Position numbers and translations under genes: made by a program. From contig JARYHS010008074.1 in the NCBI GenBank assembly GCA_031002005.1, forward strand, positions 175,174,494-175,238,493: 64,000 nt of DNA. The letters run 5' to 3'. Of the stretch, positions 25,560-37,030 are shown one piece after another. This DNA comes from Vandiemenella viatica (lineage: Eukaryota > Arthropoda > Insecta > Orthoptera > Morabidae). Position 1 is the stretch's first letter; the number at the start of each line of letters is the position of its first letter. The notes beneath the pieces are model-generated. The model worked only from the letters and a program-made list of their open reading frames with translations. It had not been told where the DNA came from and did no database searches.

Positions 25560-25790
25560 AAATTGAAGAAACTCACACATATGGCGTGGAATAGACCGTA
25601 GCATAAATAAATCGAAAATACAACGCCATCTACTGGATTGTTCGATAAATTAACTCTCCGCCATCTGTTAGGAATAAACTGTATCATAAATAAATTGAAA
25701 CAGAACGTGATCTACTGGATGATTACCCAACTTAGCTAACCAAGTATTGTATAGATAAGTTAACACATCGCCATCTGTAGAACTTATGGA
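25560..25790. repeat. short tandem repeats with CGCCATCT core in the Helitron
   Basis: Segments of ~85 bp with 'cgccatctactgg', 'cgccatctgttagg', 'cgtgatctactgg' and 'cgccatctgtag', each followed by 'ataaattaa'-like sequence, recur near the 5' end of the Helitron. Confidence 0.6.
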
Positions 25791-25884
25791 ACTATAATAA
25801 TAATTGCGTGTGGTCGTAATGACCCGGTGACATGGTTTCTACTGTCTGGACATTCTGCCCCCTTCATAGCCACCTTTACCTAGC

Positions 25885-26100
25885 CCGCCTATCCTGCCTG
25901 GTATAGGGGACCTACATTTTAACGTCGAATCCGAACCACAGTACCGTCCTGGCGTATTTCACCTCATACAGCATGCTGCGCCGGGGGTTAATGCCGGGTT
26001 AAGTGTCTATAAAAATCCTCGCCGAGACAGGGACTCGAACCTGGGGACCTTTCCGTCTCCAGTCAAACGCTCTAACCACTTAGCCAGCAGACCGCTTATC
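25885..26100 (-). mobile_element. SINE-A (tRNA-derived)
   Basis: On the complement: GGTCTGCTGGCTAAGTGG (A-box region), TTGACTGGAGACGG, AGGTTCGAGTCC (B box), then the SINE-A body ending in 'tatacc aggcagg'. This is the best-preserved SINE-A head in the window. It lies inside the Helitron. Confidence 0.88.
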
Positions 26101-26330
26101 CTTGGTGGCTTCCAAATAATTACAAACCATTGTCCTATGGACAAACATTTAATGAACATTTATTTCGCAAATAATAAATATTGAGGGCTATAATCCAGAT
26201 AAAAACTATCCTATCTTTTAAGTTGGACTAAATTACACACATTAAGCCAAATTTCATCTAAATCGGTTATGTAGTTTCGGAGTTCATCCCGGACGAACAT
26301 CGTGACACGAGATTTTTATATATATAAAGA

Positions 26331-27395
26331 TATGAAGCGTCCCGAAAGTGGACCCCGCTGTTCGTTTTTTCGAAGTTGCTGCAGCACGCTTCGTTACACC
26401 CATTCGCATCACTGTACAACCGAGTCACTACATGGTGTCACTAATGTGGTGGACCAGATACTATTTTTTGCGCTATGTCACCAGTGAGAGGAGACCTATA
26501 TTGGGGTAGGAAACCTACTGTCATGTAAGCGGTAGAATGCGTCAATAATACTCCAGCTGTTTATGTACAAGTATTTACATTTATTCAGTAACCTACAGAA
26601 AAACCAGTTATTAACTCGCTATGAAGACCATACTCTCATTTCTAACCTTGTCAGTCTCGACTTGCGACTAATTTCAGAGTCTAGTATACCTCTCTGAGTC
26701 TCCTATTAGCTATACCATCCCCAGATAGCAATCGCCGTGTAAGCAGGTTTATTCGCACCTGTCTTTGTTGTAGCGCTATTATGTGTTGTCCGTCGAGGCT
26801 GCTGCCCGTGGCCGCCGGCGCCTCCGCTCTCCGCTCGACGACCTGTTCGATCTGTTCGGCAGCCAAATTCGACCTCTGCTCTGTCGCTGCACCTCAGTTT
26901 TGTACATCGTCCCCACTAACCTTTTTTCTGGAGGGGATAACGACTGTCCAATCCCTTGACTCCTTGATGCTGTCATTTGACCTGATTACGTCGTTGCTCA
27001 CTTGAAATTCCTGACTGGATTGACCCACTATTCAGTTCATCGCCCCCGCGAGTTTGCACAATTTACTATATCTGACGTAGCTCTCTATAATTCTCTGTAA
27101 AAATCCCTATAACTCTGAACAGGTCCCTATAGAAACATGATCTAGTACACTCCAAATCATGTGCAACTCTGTTACAACTAAATACGAAGCGTTTCGGACA
27201 GAGGACCGCTTCAGTATTGTAGATGTTTTGGCTCGCGAGAGCTTAGCGAGAGCAATAATGTTGGTCGGGCTCTGGTACAGGAAACATGGCAGAGCGCGAT
27301 ATATGTGGAGAGTGCCGACTGTGCACATTGTATGGGTGCGAGTAGTTTCGATGTGGGGTGTAAGGGTTTGGGAGAGACTATACTAGTCTTTTCCA
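26331..27395. other. no gene seen
   Basis: Sequence between the Helitron and the RTE element. A somewhat GC-rich patch at 26780-26960 has open frames on both strands but no family signature. Confidence 0.35.
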
Positions 27396-27695
27396 ACCAA
27401 ATGTCAACCTCTCCTTCACGTGGTGCACCCTGTTTGCACGAACGAGGCTCTGGCGACTGAAAGATTCCCGGTATAAGGAGTCACCCACTGCTTGCCAACG
27501 GCCTCCGAAAGGAGGGCGGAAGAGCGGGGAGCGATTCAGGGCACCCTCTTGCCCTTGGGGTTGGAAACGGCCCCTAAAGGTGGATGAATCAGAAATGATC
27601 AACGGCATGGGGATGCAGAAGGCAACGAGAAACCACTGCATTAAAGACCCAAAGGGTATCCCGAGGACATGTAATCCTCTCAAATTACATATATC

Positions 27696-28740
27696 ATGAT
27701 GGCTTCTTCCTGGGTAAAATATTCCGGAGGTAAAATAGTCCCCCAATCGGATCTCCGGGTGGGGACTGCTCAGGGAGGAGTCATCAGAATGGATAGAAAC
27801 ATTCTACGAGTCGGAGCGTGGAATGTTAGAAGTCTGAATAGGGCAGGTAGGTTAGAAAACTTAAAAAGGGAGATGGAACCACTTAAGTTAGATGTTGTTG
27901 GGATTAGTGAGATTAAATGGAAGGACGCACAGGATTTCTGGTCTGGGGAACACAGGATAATTAGCACACAAGCTGTCAATGGAGTCACTGGTGTAGGATT
28001 TGTAATGAACAAGAAAGTAGGGAAACGGGTGAGTTATTATGAACAATTTAGTGACAGGATTATTTTGATGAGGTTAGAAACTAAGCCCGTCCCAACCACA
28101 TTAGTACAAGTATATATGCCAACGTCACAGGAAGATGACGAAGAAATAGAAAAAATATACGCTGAAATTGAAGAATTAATCCAATATGTGAAAGGGGAGG
28201 AAAATCTAATAATCATGGGTGATTGGAATGCAATAGTGGGAGAAGGAAAAGAGGGGAATACTGTAGGAAAGTTTTGGTCTAGGAGAAAGAAATGAGCGAA
28301 GGAAGCAGGTTGCTAGAATTTTGTGAAAGATATAAGCTAGTAGTGGCGAACACACTGTTTAAGAACCATGCAAGAAGAATATACACCTGGAAACGTCCTG
28401 GGGATACAGGCAGATATCAGCTAGATTATATCATGGTCAAACAGAGATTCAGGAATCAAGTTCTAGACTGTAAAGCGTACCCAGGAGCAGACATAGACTC
28501 GGACCATAATTTGATAGTAATGAAGTGCAGGCTGAAATTCAAGCGAATAAGGAAGCAGTATAAGCAGAACAGACTGGAAGTGAATAAACTGAAACAATCT
28601 AGCACAAGAGAAAAATTTGCAGAAATGGTAGACTTAGGTCTAAGAATTAACTGTGAAAGGAGCTCAACCGAGGACGAATGGAATGCATTAAAGACCGAAA
28701 TAATGAAAGCTGGCAAAGAAACCTTAGGCTTTAGTGAACA
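27696..28740 (+). pseudogene. RTE LINE: AP-endonuclease domain
   Basis: APE-type endonuclease that nicks target DNA. 27696-28292 has VGAWNVRSLNRAGRLENLK at its start, VVGISEIKWKD (catalytic Glu), VQVYMPTSQ and IIMGDWNAIVGEG (Asp/Asn pair). 28292-28820 has RLLEFCERYKLVVANTLF, RRIYTWKRPGDTGRYQLDYI and the closing SDHNLIVMK motif (catalytic Asp-His). The frame changes near 28266-28290, where KFGLGRRNERG is expected, and again at about 28735. Each looks like a single-base indel, so the protein is not made intact from this copy. Confidence 0.88.
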
Positions 28741-30603
28741 ATCTGTCCCGAAAACCTTGGATCACAGAAGAAATTTTGCAGCTGATGGATCAGAGAAGAA
28801 GGTACAAACATGCTCAGGATGAAGCAGGAAGAGAGCAGTACAGGCAATTTAGAAATCAAATAAATAGGAAATGCAAAATAGCAAAAGAAAAATGGCTACA
28901 AGAAAGTAAGGAAATGGTCATAGGAAAGGTAGATGTTGCATATAGAAAGATCAAACAGAATTTTGGAGAAATGAAGAAAAGAGGTATGAACATTAAAACT
29001 GCCGATGGGAAACCTCTTTTAAGCTCAGAAGATAGAGCTAACCGATGGAAGGAATACATTGAGAAACTGTATGATGGGGACGACTTGAACAATAGTGTAT
29101 TGGAAAAGGAAGGCGATGTTGACATTGATGACTTAGGAGATCCTGTTTTGAGGACAGAATTTAATAAAGCTCTGAATGACTTGAAAGCAAATAAGGCAGC
29201 TGGAATTGATGAGATCCCTGCAGAACTTCTTAAATCTCTAGGAGAGGAAGGAATCGAAAGATTATTCAAGCTGATATCAAAAAGTTATGAAACAGGAGAA
29301 ATTCCAACTGATTTTAATAAAAATATTATCTTCACACTTTCAAAGAAAGCACAAGCCGACAAATGTGAGAATTATCGCACCGTTAGTCTAACATCACATG
29401 CTTCAAAATTACTGACCAGAATAATATACAGAAGGATGGAAAGGGTAGTAGAAGCGATAGTAGGTGAAGATCAGATTGGGTTTAGGAAAAATCGCGGTAC
29501 AAGGGAAGCAATTCTGTCTTTAAGATTAATACTTGAAGGGCGGATCAAGAAAAACAAAGATACTTTTATGGCATTTGTTGATTTAGAAAAAGCTTTTGAT
29601 AATGTTAGGTGGGACAAGATGTTCAAAATTTTAAAGAAGTCAGGTCTAAAGTATCGAGATAGAAGAATACTCTATAAACTATATAAGTATCAAGTGGCTG
29701 TAATAAAAGTAGAGAATCACGAGAGACATGCATCAGTTAAAAAGGGCGTGAGACAAGGTTGTAGTCTATCCCCGTTAATATTCAACTTGTATGTAGTAGA
29801 AACAATGAAGAAAGTCAAAGAAAAATTTCCATGTGGCATAAGTTTTCAGGGAGAAAAAATCAGTATGCTACGATTTGCTGATGACATTGTCTTGTTAGCA
29901 GAGAGGGCTGAGGATATTGAGAAGTTATTGAATGGCATGAACAAAATACTGAAGGAAGATTTTGGACTGAATATAAATCAAAGTAAAACAAAAGTGATGA
30001 AATGTAGGAGAAATGACACCAATACTAGCAGATTGAATATAAAAATAGGATCTGATGCAATAGGAGAAGTGAGTGAATTCTGTTACTTGGGAAGCAAAAT
30101 TACAACCGATGGCCGAAGCAGGAATGATGTTAAAAGCAGAATAGCACTAGCAAAAAGAGCCTTCATGAAAAAGAGAAACCTTTTAGTTTCAAATATTGAT
30201 CTAGGAATTAGAAAGAACTTCTTAAAACTCTATGTGTGGAGCACAGCACTTTACGGAAGCGAAACATGGACTTTAGGAATACCGGAAAGAAAGAAACTTG
30301 AAGCATTTGAAATGTGGTGCTATAGAAGAATGCTGAAAATTAGGTGGACAGACAAAGTAAGAAATGAACGAGTTTTTGAAATGATTGGTGAGAAAAGAAG
30401 TTTATGGAAGAAGCTTACAGGAAGAAGAGACAGGCTGGTAGGTCATATTTTGAGACATGCTGGATTGGTTAATTTGTTAGTGGAGGGAACAGTCGAAGGT
30501 AAGAACTGTAGAGGTAGACAGAGATTAGAATATATGAAGCAGATAATTGAGGACGTGGGTTGTAAGGGGTATGTAGAAATGAAGAGGTTAGCACAGGATA
30601 GGA
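28734..30603 (+). pseudogene. RTE LINE: reverse transcriptase domain (3' end in gap)
   Basis: An open frame of about 620 codons before the gap encodes the reverse transcriptase. Landmarks: KANKAAGIDEIPAELLK, NYRTVSLTSHASKLLTRII, MAFVDLEKAFDNV (first catalytic Asp, near 29572), VRQGCSLSPLIFNLYV, and RFADDIVLLA (the FADD box with the paired Asp, near 29872-29900). C-terminal conserved pieces include CYLGSKITTDGRS, LYGSETWTL and RRMLKIRWTDKVRNE. The domain itself has no stop; only its link to the endonuclease is frameshifted. An open frame continuing through the N run is an artefact. Confidence 0.92.
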
Positions 30604-31603
30604 NNNNNNNNNNNNNNNNNNNNNNNNNNNNNNNNNNNNNNNNNNNNNNNNNNNNNNNNNNNNNNNNNNNNNNNNNNNNNNNNNNNNNNNNNNNNNNNNN
30701 NNNNNNNNNNNNNNNNNNNNNNNNNNNNNNNNNNNNNNNNNNNNNNNNNNNNNNNNNNNNNNNNNNNNNNNNNNNNNNNNNNNNNNNNNNNNNNNNNNNN
30801 NNNNNNNNNNNNNNNNNNNNNNNNNNNNNNNNNNNNNNNNNNNNNNNNNNNNNNNNNNNNNNNNNNNNNNNNNNNNNNNNNNNNNNNNNNNNNNNNNNNN
30901 NNNNNNNNNNNNNNNNNNNNNNNNNNNNNNNNNNNNNNNNNNNNNNNNNNNNNNNNNNNNNNNNNNNNNNNNNNNNNNNNNNNNNNNNNNNNNNNNNNNN
31001 NNNNNNNNNNNNNNNNNNNNNNNNNNNNNNNNNNNNNNNNNNNNNNNNNNNNNNNNNNNNNNNNNNNNNNNNNNNNNNNNNNNNNNNNNNNNNNNNNNNN
31101 NNNNNNNNNNNNNNNNNNNNNNNNNNNNNNNNNNNNNNNNNNNNNNNNNNNNNNNNNNNNNNNNNNNNNNNNNNNNNNNNNNNNNNNNNNNNNNNNNNNN
31201 NNNNNNNNNNNNNNNNNNNNNNNNNNNNNNNNNNNNNNNNNNNNNNNNNNNNNNNNNNNNNNNNNNNNNNNNNNNNNNNNNNNNNNNNNNNNNNNNNNNN
31301 NNNNNNNNNNNNNNNNNNNNNNNNNNNNNNNNNNNNNNNNNNNNNNNNNNNNNNNNNNNNNNNNNNNNNNNNNNNNNNNNNNNNNNNNNNNNNNNNNNNN
31401 NNNNNNNNNNNNNNNNNNNNNNNNNNNNNNNNNNNNNNNNNNNNNNNNNNNNNNNNNNNNNNNNNNNNNNNNNNNNNNNNNNNNNNNNNNNNNNNNNNNN
31501 NNNNNNNNNNNNNNNNNNNNNNNNNNNNNNNNNNNNNNNNNNNNNNNNNNNNNNNNNNNNNNNNNNNNNNNNNNNNNNNNNNNNNNNNNNNNNNNNNNNN
31601 NNN
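30604..31603. other. assembly gap (1000 N)
   Basis: Exactly 1000 N, a placeholder length. The 3' end of the RTE element and the sequence just upstream of the GH1 gene are missing. Confidence 0.99.
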
Positions 31604-31705
31604 GTGTTGCTTTATGTTCATGTGCTATAACTGTAACCAGGAAATCAGTTAAACCTCATCAATTTACTATATAAAGCCTCGGTGAAGGCGTCTCGATCAG
31701 GCAGA

Positions 31706-31850
31706 ATGTCAGTAACAGTCGTGTTTGTGGGGTTGGCGGCCCTGGTGGCGGTCATCCACTGTCAGACGGAGGACAATCAGTTCCCAGCGGACTTTATGCT
31801 GGGATGTGCCTCGGCCGCCTACCAAATAGAGGGAGCTTGGGATGAGGATG
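31706..31850 (+). pseudogene. GH1 exon 1: signal peptide and barrel start
   Basis: Starts MSVTVVFVGLAALVAVIHC, a classic signal peptide with cleavage likely before QTEDN. The GH1 N-terminal motif follows: FPADFMLGCASAAYQIEGAW, where family members have FLLGxATASYQIEGAWNEDG. The next exon requires a phase 1 donor after GAGGATG; the sequence there is ATGAGT instead of GTGAGT (31851-31856). Reading on gives a TAG at 31857. A GT to AT change that kills the donor is the simplest reading. The ATG at 31706 is the only sensible start. Confidence 0.9.
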
Positions 31851-34800
31851 ATGAGTAGGCATATAACATAGGACGATGCGAATTTGTTGCGTATCAGACA
31901 TGCGAAAACGATAAATACAAGTTGCCAATAAAATCGACAATCCCCCTTCCCCCCCCCCCCCTCTCACTTTGCCTTTCCTCCTCACTTACTAGAACTAATA
32001 AAAAGCTTACGTTATTACCAACAGAAATCCAAGTGATTTCTAATCCAAGAAAATGCGTTAAAACTCTTCAGAAGTATTAGTTGCCAACGATTTTTTGAGG
32101 AGATATATCTGGGAAAGGTATCTATGAAACAAAGATTAAATTTTACACTTCTTTGATAGAATTAAGTAGAAAGTCATGATTTATTTGATCTGAATTAACC
32201 TCATTGACGAAGGTCTACGATTTACGTGCATCCTTTTTTGTTTTAGTTTGAAGATCATATCTTCAAATGCAATCTATTTGAATTTCATCACATTTGATCT
32301 AGTACTATTTTTATAAAATTGAAACAAAGCCAAAAATAATTTTTATTTCTATACACCGTTTTGTAGGAATAATTTTTTAATTAAAGGACGGTATTGTGGA
32401 TATGTTCTCAAAGAAATTTCATATTAGTCATATCAGTTGGTTCAGTACTTGTTTGTAAATTCAACAAAAACAGTATTTTTTTAAGTACAGCCATTACTAA
32501 GAAAATACGCTGATGTTTTGTGTACATCTTTTTCCGTTGAAAGATCTTTACGATTTTTTTTCTAAATTCAACAATATCGTAATACCATGATTTAATTCTA
32601 CAACTAGCTGTGGACAGGTCGGTGGATAAGGTGTTTGCTTCAAACATTCAGAGTTCCATGTTCTAAGCCTGGTGCATCCAGAAATGTTTTGTAGGCTTTT
32701 TTTTATGAGCTACGTCAAAAGGTCCCTTGGTTCGAATTCTACGTTATACAACAGATCCCACAGGAAAATGGTTCCTATAATATGCTGTCAATACACTAAT
32801 AGTCTTTCGGACTGGGTTCTAACAAATAAGTCACCTTTTCATTTTCGACACTAATCACTTTGCGATCAGTTACTGACACGTAAGCTCCATTTTTTATTTT
32901 CTAATACCAATCACTTAGTGATCAATTACGCTGGTTATTTTAACTGATTTCAATATTGGAGGAGCTACTGCATTCCACTTTATATATTTATTGTTTCATT
33001 TGAATGTATCTACACCCATTACTTCGAAATTACTCTATGATTTCTATAGTAGAAAGAGAATACTTGCAGAATATTCCCTTTGAAATTTCTTCTCTGTCGA
33101 GTACTTGTTTCTGAACTAAAAAAAAATAAAAAATACTACTCAATTACTCCAAAAATGCAAACAGAAGTAGCCTATATCGTAAAAGTATTGACTAAAAAAT
33201 CAGTTAAGATAATTTTACAATAAGCGAGACAAGTAATTATCAAAAAGTGGAAATTATTAAACTTTTTTAAAAAATCATAAAACCCAAACAGAAAATCAAT
33301 TTACAAATCAACAACAAAGTAAAACAATAAACACTGTGAAACACTCCAATCAACAGAGTGTATTAACTCGTTTATCCAGTTACTAATTATGTTCCATCCA
33401 GCAGTAAATAATAATATCTCTTTTTACTATTTCTTAATTAATATTGACTTTTTGAATTAGACTTCAATCAGAAAGCATTGCTGATAGATTTGGGACCAAA
33501 CCCAGGGCTTCCTTACGTAATCTGGTGATGGGGAATCCCGAATGGGCAGTTTCCCAATAGTAAATATTCCTTCCGCTACCTAGATACAAACCAAGGAGCA
33601 CGGTAATGGTATCCAGCTCCTTCAAAACGACTAGAGCCAACGGGATGGGCGTTAAATATATTTGTGGAGGAATTAAAAAAATTGAATTTAAAAAACATTT
33701 TTTTTTTATCTTTGAGTATATCCATATTTACTAAACTAGATTTAAAATATGGATACACAAAAAAGCAAAAGAATGTCAGCATACTCTAACAAACATACCA
33801 GATTCAATTCAGGAACGAGATAAATAATGCTGTGAAAATTTCAATAAATGTTTTCTCCGATTACTGACAACAAAGTCAGCCCTCACGTGTACTTTGGTCG
33901 TTTATTCGTTGACTTTAACTTCAGGTAATGTGTGCGAATACAATATAATATTCTTTCCACTACACAAAACTTAAAATTTAGGTTTAATTATTCAGCATAT
34001 AATTAGAATTTCAATTGTACTTTTAGTATATGTGATTTTTCTTTTGCGATGACTTCAGAATGTTTCTGTTCAGTAAAAAATCGAAATAAACAAAATGAAT
34101 TAATAAGAAAGATAATAATAAGAACATTTAACATACATAGAATTTCAATAACCTAGCTAATACAATCTCTTGATAAGAGTGTTTCGCAAAAATTATTTTT
34201 TACTTTGTTGTAATTTTTTAGGTGAATCTACACGGTATTTCTGAAGTCGATTATTTTGGTTTATTGTTTAATAATTAAAAATTTTCTTCTCAAATCTTGA
34301 GGAGCAATGTTCGGAAAGAGATTAATGCACTGAAAAGAAGAGGACTTTACAATATTATTATCAATTATAATTTCTTCAACTCTCCATTCATCCAGTATGG
34401 AATATTCGCAGCCGAATAAACAAGAGTAAGTGCGACAGAGGCAGTGTTATTCAGCGAAAAACCAATCAGAGTTGTGACTGACAGACAGATGCTGAAGAGT
34501 TTTGGACTGTAATTACATCCTCGTACTTCGTGTTAGAGCGAATCGCTGTGGTATACAAAAATATCCGGAATTACATTATATAGTAAAAACGCGAAATAAT
34601 ACTGACTTGCGTCGAGATGTGTAGGTAGCTACATCCTTAACAACGCTGCGTGAGAAGTTTCAACTTAGTACCTCGTTCAGGTTACTCTGTATACAAGTTT
34701 GCGTAAAGATCTAAACATGTCTCCTGCGATTTTTGCGATGAACACGAAAGATAACATCATGTAAGTATGAAAAGTGCTATCGAAACGTGGGAAATGATTT

Positions 34801-35622
34801 GGGAAGCGTTTAGACGATGCCTAAGCCGTACTTAAGTTTTCGAGTGATTTTTATTTTTTTAGGAATTAGGACTGCACAAATTTCATTGGAAGACGATGAA
34901 CATTTTGGAAGACTTTCAAGCCTGAGACAATTGCCAAATTCAATAAATCATCTGGGAAAACCTTGGATAGTTCTCAGTATCATTGAAAAACTTTTTATAG
35001 GTTGTGAAACATGCGATCTAAAGCAGCGACGATACAGGCTTTGACTGAATCGAAGTCATGCCTAAAAGTGTTTTCAGATTTTATAGTTTTGGTCAGAGAA
35101 TTTTTTGATATCATCTCGCATGTAGTGCGATCCATAAGGCTTTGGGAGAGAACATGTGAAGTATTGTACTTTCGAGAAACGTGTTCGTATAAAAGGTTAT
35201 TTTTTTCCATCTCATTTGGAATGCTTAATAGCTACTGGCCTTTTAACATTCCTTTTAAGTAGATACTGCACATACGCTCTTAAAAAGGGATTGCAATATT
35301 TCTGTAAACTTACGTCTAGATCCAAATTTATTATTCTTACTGCGTACCATGGTTTGCAATAAGCAGCTATATCTCCCACTAATAGGCCGCAGCACAGGAA
35401 TGCAGTCAAATGTTTCCGATTTCATCAAATAGGAGGCTGATTGTTCTTGTAAAAACGTACCAAACTTTGGTTAACAGGAACCCGATCCCACTTCTGAACG
35501 CTGACTAAACAGTTTATAGTGCTATCAAATAACCATTTTTTCACATTCTTAATTGGGCTTAATTTTCGAACCTATTAGGTGATCATTATGGTCGACACAG
35601 TTGAATACTTCTTGTTGTACAG
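31851..35622. other. GH1 intron 1, AT-rich, with a fossil mariner
   Basis: Intron of 3.8 kb. It has a C-run near 31950 and an old mariner scrap at about 34780-35050; otherwise nothing recognised. Confidence 0.6.
34780..35050 (+). pseudogene. fossil mariner transposase, N-terminal scrap
   Basis: Broken frames read CLSRT, VFEW, then SLEDDEHFGRLSS near 34880-34920, the counterpart of LSRSRVFEWxKRFKEGREDVEDDERSGRPST in mariner DNA-binding regions. Very decayed; no ends found. Confidence 0.55.
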
Positions 35623-35756
35623 GTAAGGGCCCTAACATCTGGGACTACATGCTGCATGAGCATCAAGAATACGGAACCAATGGAGACAAAGGTGACGTGG
35701 CCGGCGACTCCTACCACAAATAGACAGAGGACGTCCAACTACTGGCCGAACTGAAC
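35623..35756 (+). pseudogene. GH1 exon 2, with in-frame stop
   Basis: Acceptor TTGTTGTACAG precedes GTAAGGGCC. The frame reads GKGPNIWDYMLHEHQEYGTN then GDKGDVAGDSYHK, a stop (TAG, 35721-35723) and TEDVQLLAELN, before donor GTGAGT at 35757. The family has SYHKYKEDVxLLKDL, so the stop sits exactly at the Tyr codon (TAT/TAC to TAG, one base). Confidence 0.93.
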
Positions 35757-35858
35757 GTGAGTACTCATCTATTCCAATAGACAATACCAGTACCAAGATG
35801 ATTACAGCATAAGCTACAACTTTTGAATACAAGTTTGCTGGAAGATCAATTATGATAA

Positions 35859-36150
<292 letters not shown>

Positions 36151-36339
36151 GGATCGTTAGTTCCTTGACCGGCCGCCCAGATGACAGCATCCCCCAGGGG
36201 CTTAATTTCTTTGGGCGCAGACATTCCACTCCCCCAGGAGAGAAAGCTAGCGGGGAATTCCGCCGCCCGGGGCGTGTTTACACAGGTGCGCTCTCGTTGC
36301 GACAGGTTTCGACTTGCTCAGCCAAGGCATCGGGCGTTT

Positions 36340-36475
36340 TGGCCTTGCATAACATAGTATCCCGGTTTCCGATAGATGGCGGGGCATGGCTCGATACGCG
36401 GTTGTGGAAATATTTCCAGGCATAGGTGCATAGTATCCCCTTTCCCGATAGATGGCGCGGCATGCTTCATTTAGG
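36340..36475. repeat. subterminal repeats in FB1 arm
   Basis: 'catagtatcccggtttccgatagatggcggggcatg' at about 36350 is repeated at about 36430 and again at about 37485-37515, and mirrored in the right arm (about 41055, 44070 and 44145). The conserved core is ccgatagatggcgcggcatg. Confidence 0.8.
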
Positions 36476-36514
36476 TATTTACTACAAACAAAAAAAGCTG
36501 CATTAGTGGATATT

Positions 36515-36585
36515 AAACCCAACTCGGTAGCGTTGGGGCTATAGTGCCGAAGGTCACCGGTTCGAGTCCGGCCGTGGGAATGAGT
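36515..36585 (+). repeat. tRNA-like sequence in FB1 arm
   Basis: 'aactcggtagcgttggggct' followed by a perfect B box GGTTCGAGTCC at 36559-36569 resembles a tRNA-derived SINE head. The mirrored copy is at about 43675-43740. It does not fold into a full tRNA by eye, so I do not call a tRNA gene. Confidence 0.55.
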
Positions 36586-36829
36586 GTTTTGTGATATTAT
36601 TGAAAAATCCGTTCCGTCAACTTTAAGAAATTTCAAAACGAATATCAAAATTTTAGTTTCCACACCTAGAGAGTATGGCGTCAGCTTGCCATGTTATAAC
36701 TGAATAAAAAATAAGTTGAAAAGCGTAAATTTTTCCATTAAAATACGTTAACGTTCGATATGGAAAAAACCCGTCATAAACTCAGCAAATTGGAAAGATG
36801 TAAAAACTATGTGTACCTGTTTTCATGAA

Positions 36830-37030
36830 ATTATTTAGCGTTCTGGCCTTGCATTCGAGAGGACGGCGGTTCCGAGCATCCAGATTTGGGTTTTCCATGG
36901 TTTCCCCCAAATCACTCCAGGTGAATGCCGGGATGCTTCCTTCAAAAGGACATGGCCGAATTCCTTCCCATTCCTTGACCCCCATCCTTTCCCCGTCTCT
37001 AAAGACCACGTTGTTAGAGACACGTTAAAC
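36830..37030 (+). mobile_element. SINE-B in FB1 left arm
   Basis: SINE-B body ('cagatttgggttttccatgg', 'gggatgcttccttcaaaagg', 'aattccttcccattccttga') with a B box shortened by a deletion (cggttccgagcatc). The mirror copy at 41535-41735 has the same deletion, so the insertion predates duplication or conversion of the arms. Confidence 0.85.

Larger units (their letters stand above)
22517..26330 (-). mobile_element. Helitron with both ends recognisable
   Basis: Read on the complement it begins TCTTTATATATATAAAAATC (26330 inward) and ends GGGTCAGCTAG (22527-22517). The host base before TC is A and the base after CTAG is T, the rule for Helitrons: 5' TC, 3' CTRR, insertion between A and T, no target duplication. 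At 3.8 kb it lacks the helicase half. It contains a decayed Rep gene, a SINE-A (25880-26100) and a small TA-flanked MITE-like block (23764-23818). Confidence 0.88.
27400..30603 (+). mobile_element. RTE-clade non-LTR retrotransposon, runs into the assembly gap
   Basis: A 5' leader at 27400-27695 contains the 'ggcaacgagaaaccactgcattaaagaccc' type sequence common upstream of insect RTE-like coding regions. Endonuclease and reverse transcriptase follow in the order expected of RTE/BovB-type LINEs. The 3' end is hidden in the N run. Reading frames are unusually well kept compared with other elements here, so this is one of the younger insertions. Confidence 0.88.

Noticed and set aside
26302..27005. 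Open frames on both strands in the GC-rich patch near 26.8 kb
   Set aside because: Overlap each other on opposite strands and show no family or splice signal.
30443..31621. 392-residue minus-strand frame
   Set aside because: Mostly N; an artefact of the gap.
28734..31652. 972-residue open frame
   Set aside because: About a third of it runs through the N gap. Only the part to 30603 is real RTE sequence.
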